Shown piece after piece: positions 1 to 5,037 of a stretch of DNA of 7,772 bases (its first letter is position 1; every line of letters begins with the position of its first letter). The notes beneath the pieces are model-generated. The model saw only the letters and a list, made by a program, of their open reading frames with translations, did not search any database and was not told the DNA's origin. The translations under genes and the position numbers were made by a program. The stretch comes from an uncultured Myxococcales bacterium (GTDB taxonomy: Bacteria > Myxococcota_A > UBA9042 > DTJE01), in contig CALJUR010000004.1 of assembly GCA_937975765.1 (NCBI GenBank), positions 1 through 7,772 of the forward strand, given 5' to 3'.

Positions 1-43
1 TCGTATTCGGTGACTGGAGTTCAGACGTGTGCTCTTCCGATCT
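1..43 (+). other. Illumina TruSeq Read 2 adapter (library artefact)
   Basis: Positions 10-43 match the 34-nt TruSeq Read 2 adapter exactly, from GTGACTGGAG to GCTCTTCCGATCT. The nine bases before it fit the last base of the P7 segment followed by an 8-nt i7 index (CGTATTCG as read here); that part is inference. This is not genomic DNA. Translated in frame it gives the peptide MTGVQTCALPI, a familiar contamination peptide in protein databases. The true genome sequence starts at base 44. Confidence 0.97.
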
Positions 44-489
44 GGTCGATCGCGGACATCGCCCGGTCGAAGGGGGAGGACCTGTCGTCGATCGAGTCGA
101 GGCTGGCGTGCCTCGAAGTCTTCGCGCTGGGGGGACGATCGCCCGGGGACGACGCCTCTGAAAGCGGGTACTTCCTGGTCCGTGCCGCCCTGGCGAAGGC
201 CGTTTCCGAGGCTGCCGAGTACGTCGCCGAGCGGGGGTTGGCCCGGGAATCGGCACCCGCGCTGGTCCGGTTGATCTCGGTCATCTCGGCGCGGTTCGGG
301 GTGGTCGTGTCCGAGAAGGCGGCCGCCATCGCGGTGCCGGTGCTGGGGGCAGCCGGTGGCGCCGCGATCAACGTCCTGTTCATGGACCACTTCCAGAAGA
401 TGGCGGAGGGGCACTTCACGGTTCGGAAACTGGAGCGCAGGCACGGCGCCGCGGCGGTGGAGGCGGCGTATCGCAGGCTGCCGGGCTGA
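44..489 (+). CDS. EcsC family protein, C-terminal part (5' truncated by contig end)
   Basis: The frame is open from the adapter junction (first whole genomic codon at 46) to the TGA at 487-489, giving 147 genomic residues. The apparent GTG start at 10 lies inside adapter and must be discarded. The sequence resembles the C-terminal half of EcsC-family proteins: an opening SIADIARSKGEDL segment, ACLEVFALGG, a helical Ala-rich stretch, then RFGVVVSEKAAA, a small-residue VPVLGAAGGAAIN segment, and the closing FMDHFQKMAEGHFTVRKLER. The Gly/Ala-rich stretch could be membrane-associated. EcsC is named after the third gene of the Bacillus ecsABC locus and its biochemical role is not established, so no reaction is assigned. 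Family members are usually well over 200 residues, so roughly the first third or more is missing. It converges on the M24 gene with a 23-bp gap. Family assignment is from recalled motifs and is fairly sure; function is unknown. Confidence 0.82.
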
Positions 490-491
490 AC

Positions 492-512
492 GGGCCGGCC
501 CTGCCCCGGGCC
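492..512. terminator. GC-rich inverted repeats between convergent genes, possible terminator
   Basis: The 23-bp gap between the EcsC stop and the M24 stop is almost wholly self-complementary. GGGCCGGCCC (492-501) is a perfect palindrome, and GGCCC (497-501) can also pair with GGGCC (508-512) across a 6-nt loop. The location between convergent genes suits a shared terminator, but there is no T run on either side, so an intrinsic terminator is not demonstrated. In DNA this GC-rich such repeats also arise by chance. Confidence 0.25.
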
Positions 513-1706
513 TCACCCGACCGTCAGCACCTGCCGCGGCGTGCCGGTCAGCCGTTCCAGGCCGTCCTCGGTCACGGCGTAGGTGTCCTCGATGCCCACC
601 GCGCCGACTCCCTCGAACACCACCTTGGGCTCGAACGCGAACACCATGCCGGCCTCCAGGCGGTCGCGATCGAAGCCGCGCGCGATGTAAGGTGCCTCGT
701 CCAGTTCGACGCCCACGCCGTGGCCGATGAACCCCACCTGCGCGCCGGGCGGCCCCATGAATCGCGCCGCGTGCCCCGCCTGCACCGCGAACTCGAGGCA
801 CGATTCGTAGAGGTCGCCCCAGGCCAGGCCGGGCCGGGCCAACTGCTCCAGCCGGTCCTCCACCTTCATCATGTCGTCGTGCGCCCGCGCCAGTTCGTCG
901 GGCAGCGGCCCGATGCACAGCGTGCGCGTCTGGTCCGCGACATAGCCGTCCTTGCAAGCGGCCAGGTCCACGATGATCGGCTCGCCGGCCGCGATGGGCT
1001 TGGCGGTCGCGCCCTGGGCGACGGACGGTCCGGTCCCCGGCCCGCACAGCGGCATGTCGAATCCGCCCGGCACCCCCGCGGTCGCACCCGAGGCCGTCAG
1101 CCCGAACACCAGTTCGGCGTTGAACGCCCGCATCCGCACCAGCCCCTGGTGGCCCAGCAGCCGCGCCTCGTGTTCCAGCGCCGCCGACAGTTCCAGGTCC
1201 GACAGCCCGGGCCGCACCATCTCGACGGCCCGCACGAACAGCCGGTCCAGCAGCCCTGCCGTCTCCCGGACGCGATCGATCTCCCAGGGCGACTTGATGC
1301 TGCGGATCGCCTTCAACAGGCCCGACCCGTCCTCGAAAGCCACGCCCGGGAGGGCCGCCTCCAGCCGCCGGAACACCGCCAGCGGCAGCACGTCCGCCTC
1401 GACCCCGACGCGCTTCGGCGCGGGCAGCCCCGCGTCCCTCGCCAGCGCCAGCACGTCCTTGAACCCCTTCAGCGGCAGCACGAACCGCAGCGGGCTCTCG
1501 TGGCGGGCGCGGTCCAGGTTGCGCCGCACCAGGTACAGCGGATCGCCGGCCACCGGAACGTACAGGACGCCCTGCTGGATCGACCCTGCGAGGTAGAACA
1601 GGTCCGCGCTCTGCAGCGCCAGCATCGCCTCGATGCCGGCCCGCGCCATCCGTTCCTGCAGGCGGCGGCACCGCGAAACGATCTCGCCGACGGGCACCAG
1701 CAGCAT
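513..1706 (-). CDS. M24 family metallopeptidase-like protein (Xaa-Pro peptidase/creatinase fold)
   Basis: The protein has 397 residues from the ATG at 1706. An upstream in-frame ATG at 1760 is rejected because the 1706 start has an excellent ribosome site and the extra 18 residues (HPHPPDLQCSHPGKED) look non-coding. Residues 1 to about 130 form the creatinase-like N-terminal domain, with RMARAGIEAMLALQSADLFYLAG and YLVRR motifs. The C-terminal pita-bread domain follows KSPWEIDRVRE (about 138-148). All five M24 metal ligands are visible: D247 (IIVDLA), D258 (ADQTRT), H329 (GHGVG), E359 (FEPK) and E373 (GIED). The family normally binds two metal ions and cleaves N-terminal Xaa-Pro or related bonds; some members are non-peptidase hydrolases. 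Oddly, the later histidine of the usual GHGxGxxxHE motif is Asp here (D336), and the histidine-bearing segment before the first metal ligand is replaced by a Gly/Pro-rich stretch ending SVAQGATAKPI. No signal peptide is seen, so it is probably cytoplasmic. The fold is sure; the substrate is unknown. Confidence 0.92.
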   Translation of the reverse strand: MLLVPVGEIVSRCRRLQERMARAGIEAMLALQSADLFYLAGSIQQGVLYVPVAGDPLYLVRRNLDRARHESPLRFVLPLKGFKDVLALARDAGLPAPKRVGVEADVLPLAVFRRLEAALPGVAFEDGSGLLKAIRSIKSPWEIDRVRETAGLLDRLFVRAVEMVRPGLSDLELSAALEHEARLLGHQGLVRMRAFNAELVFGLTASGATAGVPGGFDMPLCGPGTGPSVAQGATAKPIAAGEPIIVDLAACKDGYVADQTRTLCIGPLPDELARAHDDMMKVEDRLEQLARPGLAWGDLYESCLEFAVQAGHAARFMGPPGAQVGFIGHGVGVELDEAPYIARGFDRDRLEAGMVFAFEPKVVFEGVGAVGIEDTYAVTEDGLERLTGTPRQVLTVG

Positions 1707-1710
1707 GGGG

Positions 1711-1720
1711 TCCTCCTTCC
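1711..1720 (-). promoter_or_regulatory. Strong ribosome binding site for the M24 gene
   Basis: On the minus strand GGAAGGAGGA stands four bases (CCCC) before the ATG at 1706, a near-perfect Shine-Dalgarno. It decides the start codon in favour of 1706 over the in-frame ATG at 1760. Confidence 0.85.
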
Positions 1721-1732
1721 CTGGGTGGGAAC

Positions 1733-1738
1733 ATTGTA
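1733..1738 (-). promoter_or_regulatory. Candidate -10 element for the M24 gene
   Basis: TACAAT on the minus strand matches 5 of 6 bases of the sigma-70 -10 consensus in otherwise very GC-rich DNA. Transcription would start near 1726, leaving a short leader that holds the ribosome site. No convincing -35 is seen at 16-18 bp upstream, so it may need an activator or be fortuitous. Confidence 0.4.
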
Positions 1739-1791
1739 GATCGGGCGGGTGCGGATGCACGACGATGGGAAGAGGCGCGGCACACTCGGGG

Positions 1792-1830
1792 CCGACGGCC
1801 GGTGGTGCTGGCGTGACAGGAGGCCGTCGG
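1792..1830. repeat. 9-bp perfect inverted repeat with 21-nt loop
   Basis: CCGACGGCC (1792-1800) and GGCCGTCGG (1822-1830) are exact reverse complements separated by 21 bases. The pair lies between the HTH remnant and the M24 promoter candidate, about 55-90 bp upstream of the putative -10. It could be a regulator-binding site, a hairpin ending leftward transcription from the eCIS-core unit, or chance. It has no T run. Confidence 0.4.
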
Positions 1831-1848
1831 GACGCAGGGCGATGCGAC

Positions 1849-1862
1849 CCGCCGCGAGGCGG
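1849..1862 (-). terminator. Small GC hairpin just after the HTH ORF stop
   Basis: CCGCC and GGCGG pair across a 4-base loop, starting four bases beyond the TGA of the HTH ORF (1866-1868). The position fits a transcription end, but the stem is only 5 bp and no T tract follows, so support is weak. Confidence 0.2.
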
Positions 1863-1865
1863 CCA

Positions 1866-2066
1866 TCAAGTGGATGTCGCGCGTGGCAGAGGAGGCGATG
1901 ATTTCGCGCGCACCACGAATTCCACGTCACAGTCCAGCACGCTGAGCAGGCGCAGAACCTGGTCGACGGACTTGGAGGTGTTGGTCGGGTCGACCAGGCG
2001 ATAGAACTGCGCGGCGGAGGTGCCCATGCGCCGGATGATCTCGCGGCGGCCGAGGCCTGGAAGCAC
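1866..2066 (-). pseudogene. Helix-turn-helix antitoxin-like regulator, short or 5'-truncated
   Basis: A 66-residue frame from a GTG at 2066 (an internal ATG lies at 2027) carries a clear helix-turn-helix: GLGRREIIRRMGTSAAQFYRL at about residues 4-24, then a DPTNTSKSVDQVLRLLSVL helix and a final strand CDVEFVVRAK (about 45-55). This layout is known from small XRE/HigA-like DNA-binding proteins, in which an N-terminal stretch of a few dozen residues normally precedes the motif. Here that stretch is missing: no matching sequence is seen in any minus-strand frame before the eCIS-core stop at 2148, and no good ribosome site precedes 2066. The upstream frame is open back to that TGA. It may be a decayed remnant or a genuine minimal regulator. 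If functional it would bind DNA, perhaps the inverted repeats nearby. If it is not a gene, then 1707-2147 (441 bp) is non-coding and holds only the promoter and repeat candidates listed. Confidence 0.5.
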
Positions 2067-2147
2067 GACCCGACGCCCACGACGAAGCGGGTCGCGTCCC
2101 TCTTTCCCGGGTTGCGCCGGGCCGACCCAGGTGAGACCGGACGGGGA

Positions 2148-3968
2148 TCAGAAAGTCTCGACGGATCCTTCCTGCTTGCGGCAGCCCTGGCTGGCCTGGG
2201 CGAAGAGGGCCTTGCCGCGGGCGACGGCGTCGGTGAAGCGGGTCATGGCGTCGGAAAGCCTCGAATTGGCGCCGGCCAGGATGGCGGCGTGCTCGCGGAC
2301 CTCGCGTTGCAGGCGGCGAACCTCGGCCTGGTCGGTCGTGGCCTGGTCGATGAAGGAGATCAGGCCGCCCAGCCCGCTGGCGGACTTGCCGCACGCGTCC
2401 ATGACCTTGCCGGCCTGGCCGGCCAGTTCCGAAAGCCCGCCGACCAGCCCGCCGGCGTTGTTGACCGTGGAGGGGGCATCCGGCGCGCTGCCGCTCTCGG
2501 CCGCGTCCATCAACGACATCCCCATGTCGAACAGGCCGACCCCGGTGGACACGATCCCCAGCGGCGTCACGCCGATCAGGGCCGTGACCGCGTTCTTGGC
2601 CAGGTTCAGCTTCATCATGAACTCGGCGTCCGCCAGGCCCCGCTCGTACCCGGCCAGGATCTTCGCCTCGAACTTCACGCTGTACTCGGCGGTCTGGACC
2701 TCGGCCTCGATGCCCTTGACCTGGCCCGCGATGACCCTCGCCTCGCTGATGCTGCAGGCGGACTTGCGCTGCTCGATGTACCTCTGGTAGTCGGACAGTT
2801 TCAGTTGCAGGAAGGCGACGTCTCCGTCCAGGGCGTCCAGCCGGGCCTCGACGTTCGAGGGAGTGGCCTGGTCGTCCGGGGAGACCTTGGACCACAGTAC
2901 GCCCTGGATCGAGACCGACTCCTGCTGCGCTGCATCGAGCAACTGGACCAGTTCCTGCACGCGAGGGTCGTGCGGGACTCCCATCGTGCGCCTGGCCATC
3001 GTCTGCAGCGTGGAGATGTCGCTGGCCGGCTTGTCCATCTGTTGCGTGTTCGCGTCCTCGCGGGACTGCAGGTCGGGTCGCAGTTCGTTCAGTGAGGGCC
3101 ACGTCGAGGGGTCCTCTTCGACCTGCCCCGCCTCGCCGCCGCCCGTTTCGGCACCGCCTTCGCCGGGGGGAGTTTCCTCGTAGGTGGGCTCGTCCTCGTA
3201 GGAGGGTTCCTCGCCGGGCCCGCTGCCTTCCGCCCCGCCTCCGCCCTCGTCCCAGGACTCGCCCTCCGGCTGGCGCCGCAGCCTGACGCCCGTGTCGCCT
3301 GTCATCTGTCCGGGGGCGACCTTGCCGCCCGCCGCGACCACGTCTGCGACGGCGTCGGCCTCGCGCTCGTATGCGTCCCCGCCGATGGCGCCCTCGGGCT
3401 TCTTCTGCAGGGCTCCGGTCTGCTGGGCTACGTGGGCCAGTTCATGGGCGATCGTGCGGACGTCGGGCTTCGCGTCCTTGAAGGCCACGTGATCGCCCTT
3501 GGCGAACGCCTTGGCGCCCAGCGACTTGCTGGCCTGGGCGGCATCGGGTCCGGTGTGCGCGCGGACGTTCGCGAACGACCTGCCGAAGGCCTTCTCCATC
3601 TGGCCGGCGTGCGGGACCTCGCGGCCACCCGTCTTCATCGCGTCCTGCGCGATGGCGTCGGGGGAGGCCAACCGGGCGACCTTCTTCGCCAGGGACTTCT
3701 GTGCCAAGGCGCCCGGCCGGGCACCCTTCGAGGGCTTGCCCGGGTGCGTCGCCTTCGGTCCGGCCGCCCCGCCGCCAGGCCCGCCGCGGGACACAGGCAT
3801 CGGGTGCAGGAGTTGACGGCCCTCCTGGTACCCGACCTTCCGCAACTGCTGGCGCAGGGCGGTCCTGGCACGGGAGGTACCTCCCGCGGGCGACGGCGGG
3901 GCATGGGACGGCGCGGGCGCGCGGGCGGGCAGGGCAGGCGCGGGCGTTTCCCTCTGGAAGTCCGCCAT
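2148..3968 (-). CDS. eCIS core domain (DUF4157) protein with helical C-terminal region
   Basis: The protein has 606 residues from the ATG at 3968, chosen over an ATG at 4001 because GGGAGG lies five bases before it. The N-terminus is Pro/Ala-rich and disordered, then a helix LRQQLRKVGYQEGRQLLHP (about 39-57) and a Gly/Lys linker. Residues about 127-183 are the eCIS-core/DUF4157 domain: KAFGRSFANVRAHTGPDA, GAKAFAKGDHVAF, then HELAH (175-179), with EREAD (201-205) supplying a likely third zinc ligand at E203. That is the gluzincin-like pattern. Residues about 235-291 are an acidic Gly/Glu-rich linker. The C-terminus is a coiled coil (about 372-449), a Gly-rich hydrophobic helical stretch (about 448-539) and another amphipathic helix to about 594. 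No secretion signal is visible. DUF4157 proteins cluster with extracellular contractile injection systems and often carry variable C-terminal cargo; an effector role is inferred. No sheath, tube or baseplate gene lies in the window. Domain call sure, function not. Confidence 0.9.
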   Translation of the reverse strand: MADFQRETPAPALPARAPAPSHAPPSPAGGTSRARTALRQQLRKVGYQEGRQLLHPMPVSRGGPGGGAAGPKATHPGKPSKGARPGALAQKSLAKKVARLASPDAIAQDAMKTGGREVPHAGQMEKAFGRSFANVRAHTGPDAAQASKSLGAKAFAKGDHVAFKDAKPDVRTIAHELAHVAQQTGALQKKPEGAIGGDAYEREADAVADVVAAGGKVAPGQMTGDTGVRLRRQPEGESWDEGGGGAEGSGPGEEPSYEDEPTYEETPPGEGGAETGGGEAGQVEEDPSTWPSLNELRPDLQSREDANTQQMDKPASDISTLQTMARRTMGVPHDPRVQELVQLLDAAQQESVSIQGVLWSKVSPDDQATPSNVEARLDALDGDVAFLQLKLSDYQRYIEQRKSACSISEARVIAGQVKGIEAEVQTAEYSVKFEAKILAGYERGLADAEFMMKLNLAKNAVTALIGVTPLGIVSTGVGLFDMGMSLMDAAESGSAPDAPSTVNNAGGLVGGLSELAGQAGKVMDACGKSASGLGGLISFIDQATTDQAEVRRLQREVREHAAILAGANSRLSDAMTRFTDAVARGKALFAQASQGCRKQEGSVETF

Positions 3969-3973
3969 GGAAA

Positions 3974-3979
3974 CCTCCC
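3974..3979 (-). promoter_or_regulatory. Ribosome binding site for the eCIS-core gene
   Basis: GGGAGG on the minus strand, five bases (TTTCC) before the ATG at 3968. It selects this start over the in-frame ATG at 4001. Confidence 0.75.
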
Positions 3980-3982
3980 GAC

Positions 3983-3992
3983 ATCCCGGGAT
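3983..3992. repeat. 10-bp perfect palindrome in the eCIS-core leader
   Basis: ATCCCGGGAT is a perfect palindrome, followed on the plus strand by a partial repeat CGGGAT. It sits between the proposed transcription start and the ribosome site of the eCIS-core gene, where a bound regulator or an mRNA hairpin could limit expression. It may be chance. Confidence 0.3.
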
Positions 3993-4020
3993 CGGGATCA
4001 CGATCTGTCCTTGCGCGGCC

Positions 4021-4050
4021 AGTATGGAAGGTGGTGCGTCGACAGGTCAA
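4021..4050 (-). promoter_or_regulatory. Candidate sigma-70 promoter for the eCIS-core gene
   Basis: On the minus strand TTGACC (4050-4045) matches 5 of 6 bases of the -35 consensus, and CATACT (4026-4021) matches 4 of 6 of the -10, with an 18-bp spacer. Transcription would begin near 4014, giving a leader of about 46 bases before the ATG at 3968. It is the best two-part promoter seen in the window. Confidence 0.5.
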
Positions 4051-4124
4051 TGCGCATGGCGTCCGCGCCCCGGCACGACTGCGGCGCGCCCGTCGGCAGC
4101 GATGCGCGAAGACGATCGATGCGT

Positions 4125-4136
4125 CGTCCATGGACG
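4125..4136. repeat. 12-bp perfect palindrome, candidate operator in the divergent promoter region
   Basis: CGTCCATGGACG is a perfect 12-bp palindrome that starts 25 bp upstream of the TACACT element of the lipoprotein gene, overlapping where its -35 box would lie. A nearby pair GACGA (4111-4115) and TCGTC (4124-4128) adds further dyad symmetry. The placement suits a dimeric regulator that blocks or replaces the -35. The function is inferred. Confidence 0.4.
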
Positions 4137-4149
4137 GTTGCGAATCGAA

Positions 4150-4155
4150 TACACT
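4150..4155 (+). promoter_or_regulatory. Candidate -10 element for the small lipoprotein gene
   Basis: TACACT matches 4 of 6 of the -10 consensus in a locally AT-richer patch. Transcription would start near 4162, just before the ribosome site GGAGG at 4172-4176. No proper -35 is seen; the palindrome at 4125-4136 occupies that position. Confidence 0.35.
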
Positions 4156-4183
4156 TTCAAGGACAACGGGTGGAGGTCGGGCG

Positions 4184-4879
4184 ATGAATTCCGGATTCCA
4201 GGCGTTCGCCTTGACGGTGCCGCTGGTGCTGGCGCTTGCGGCTGCTGCCACGACGGGATGCGTCACGTCGAGAGGAGAGTTGAAACTGGAGATGCCCGCC
4301 GCGCAGAGCGCCAGCACCTCCGCCGGCAGGATCGTGGTCATCGGGGCGGTGCGCGATCTGCGCGTTTTCCAGGACCACCCGGACAAGCCCAGTATCCCGT
4401 CGCTGGGTTTCGGCGGCCCGGTGGAGAAGGTTCCGGATTCGATCAAGCAGCGAGCCATTGCCCGCAAGCGCAGCAACTGGGGCATTGCCTACGGGGACAT
4501 CCTGCTGGAGGAAGGGCAGACCGTCGAGGGCTTGGTGCGCGCCGCAGTTGCGTCGGCGCTGGAATCGTGCGGGTTCCGCGTGAGGGATCATGCCGGGGGG
4601 GAGGGGAAGGGCGCTGCGCGCGTCGATGTGAACGTCCAGAAGTTCTGGGGCTGGTTCAACCCGGGCGTCGGCAAGACCTATCTGAACGCATGGACGGAGA
4701 CGAAGTTCGCGATCACGGTGGACGGCAGAACGCGGCTCGTCCCCGTCGAGCGTCGGATCAAGAAGAACGTGCACGGAATGGCTGCCGGACGCCACTGGAA
4801 GGAGTGCTTCGAGGACCTGCTGAAAGCCTACGTGGACGACGTGAAATCGAAGGTGTGCGCGGGCCTGAGTCACCCATGA
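4184..4879 (+). CDS. Predicted lipoprotein of unknown function
   Basis: The protein has 231 residues. The ATG at 4184 is chosen because GGAGG (4172-4176) precedes it by 7 bases and the protein then opens with a signal sequence; the longer open frame upstream is a GC artefact. Residues 1-25 form a hydrophobic signal peptide (ALTVPLVLALAAAA) ending in TTGC. Cys26 would be the lipidated residue; the lipobox is imperfect, with Thr at -3. The mature part begins with a flexible Ser/Ala stretch, then a strand RIVVIGAVRDLRVF (49-62), a PSIPSLGFGG loop, RAIARKRSNWGIAYGDILLEEGQTVE (about 90-115), a helix ending ALESCGFRV (125-133), VDVNVQKFWGWFNPG (147-161) and a C-terminal strand-helix pair. The RK...GDILL.EG.TVE plus FW.WF.PG combination recalls conserved hypothetical proteins, with a general likeness to YajG-type lipoproteins. 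It probably sits in the outer membrane facing the periplasm. It is divergent from the eCIS-core gene across a shared 215-bp control region. No function is assigned. Confidence 0.85.
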   Translation: MNSGFQAFALTVPLVLALAAAATTGCVTSRGELKLEMPAAQSASTSAGRIVVIGAVRDLRVFQDHPDKPSIPSLGFGGPVEKVPDSIKQRAIARKRSNWGIAYGDILLEEGQTVEGLVRAAVASALESCGFRVRDHAGGEGKGAARVDVNVQKFWGWFNPGVGKTYLNAWTETKFAITVDGRTRLVPVERRIKKNVHGMAAGRHWKECFEDLLKAYVDDVKSKVCAGLSHP

Positions 4880-4927
4880 AGGCCCTGCCTCCCGGGGTGT
4901 ACCCATGACCCGGGGACGGCGAACACG

Positions 4928-4944
4928 GGCACGGGCTCCGTGCC
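4928..4944 (+). terminator. 7-bp GC hairpin downstream of the lipoprotein gene
   Basis: GGCACGG and CCGTGCC pair perfectly around the loop GCT, 49 bases after the lipoprotein stop. The stem is tight and well placed to end transcription or protect the mRNA end, but there is no T run after it, so Rho-independent termination is not shown. The rest of 4880-5037 holds two CCCGGGG blocks and a repeated ACCCATGA (4872-4879 and 4901-4908) with no clear role. Confidence 0.35.
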
Positions 4945-4998
4945 GTAGGCCGACCTCGGCGCATACGAGTTCCGGCCGAAGTGACAGGAAGCACCCGG

Positions 4999-5004
4999 TA
5001 CGAT
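4999..5004 (+). promoter_or_regulatory. Weak -10-like element before the large lipoprotein gene
   Basis: TACGAT matches 4 of 6 of the -10 consensus and lies 34 bases before the ATG at 5038. No -35 is recognisable, so this is only a candidate. Confidence 0.25.
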
Positions 5005-5037
5005 AGGGTTCTGGGCGGGGAATCCCGGGAGAAGGGG

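Noticed and set aside
720..1739. 339-residue plus-strand frame opposite the M24 gene
   Set aside because: Composition is dominated by Arg, Gln, His and Pro with no domain; the opposite strand encodes M24 metal-ligand motifs in full.
1707..1760. N-terminal extension of the M24 protein to the ATG at 1760
   Set aside because: It would place a strong Shine-Dalgarno and a -10-like TACAAT inside the coding region; the ATG at 1706 fits better.
2067..2150. Read-through or frameshift joining the eCIS-core protein to the HTH
   Set aside because: The frame is open across the gap after one TGA, but the gap translation (SPSGLTWVGPAQPG...) resembles nothing, and open frames are common in this composition.
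2112..3095. 327-residue plus-strand frame opposite the eCIS-core gene
   Set aside because: It has repetitive Gly/Leu/Asp/Gln composition mirroring the helical region of the real gene and no independent motif or ribosome site.
1927..3102. 391-residue minus-strand frame overlapping the eCIS-core gene
   Set aside because: It is a shifted-frame shadow: Arg/Gly/Pro-rich, no motifs, and no plausible ribosome site. I checked whether it supplied the missing N-terminus of the HTH and saw no match.
4872..4920. Repeated ACCCATGA and CCCGGGG blocks after the small lipoprotein stop
   Set aside because: There are only two copies each, the units are short and GC-rich, and spacing is irregular; not enough for a repeat array or regulatory element.
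4981..5037. GTG start at 4981 for the large lipoprotein
   Set aside because: It would put 19 polar residues before the signal peptide; the ATG at 5038 has its own ribosome site and gives a normal lipoprotein signal.
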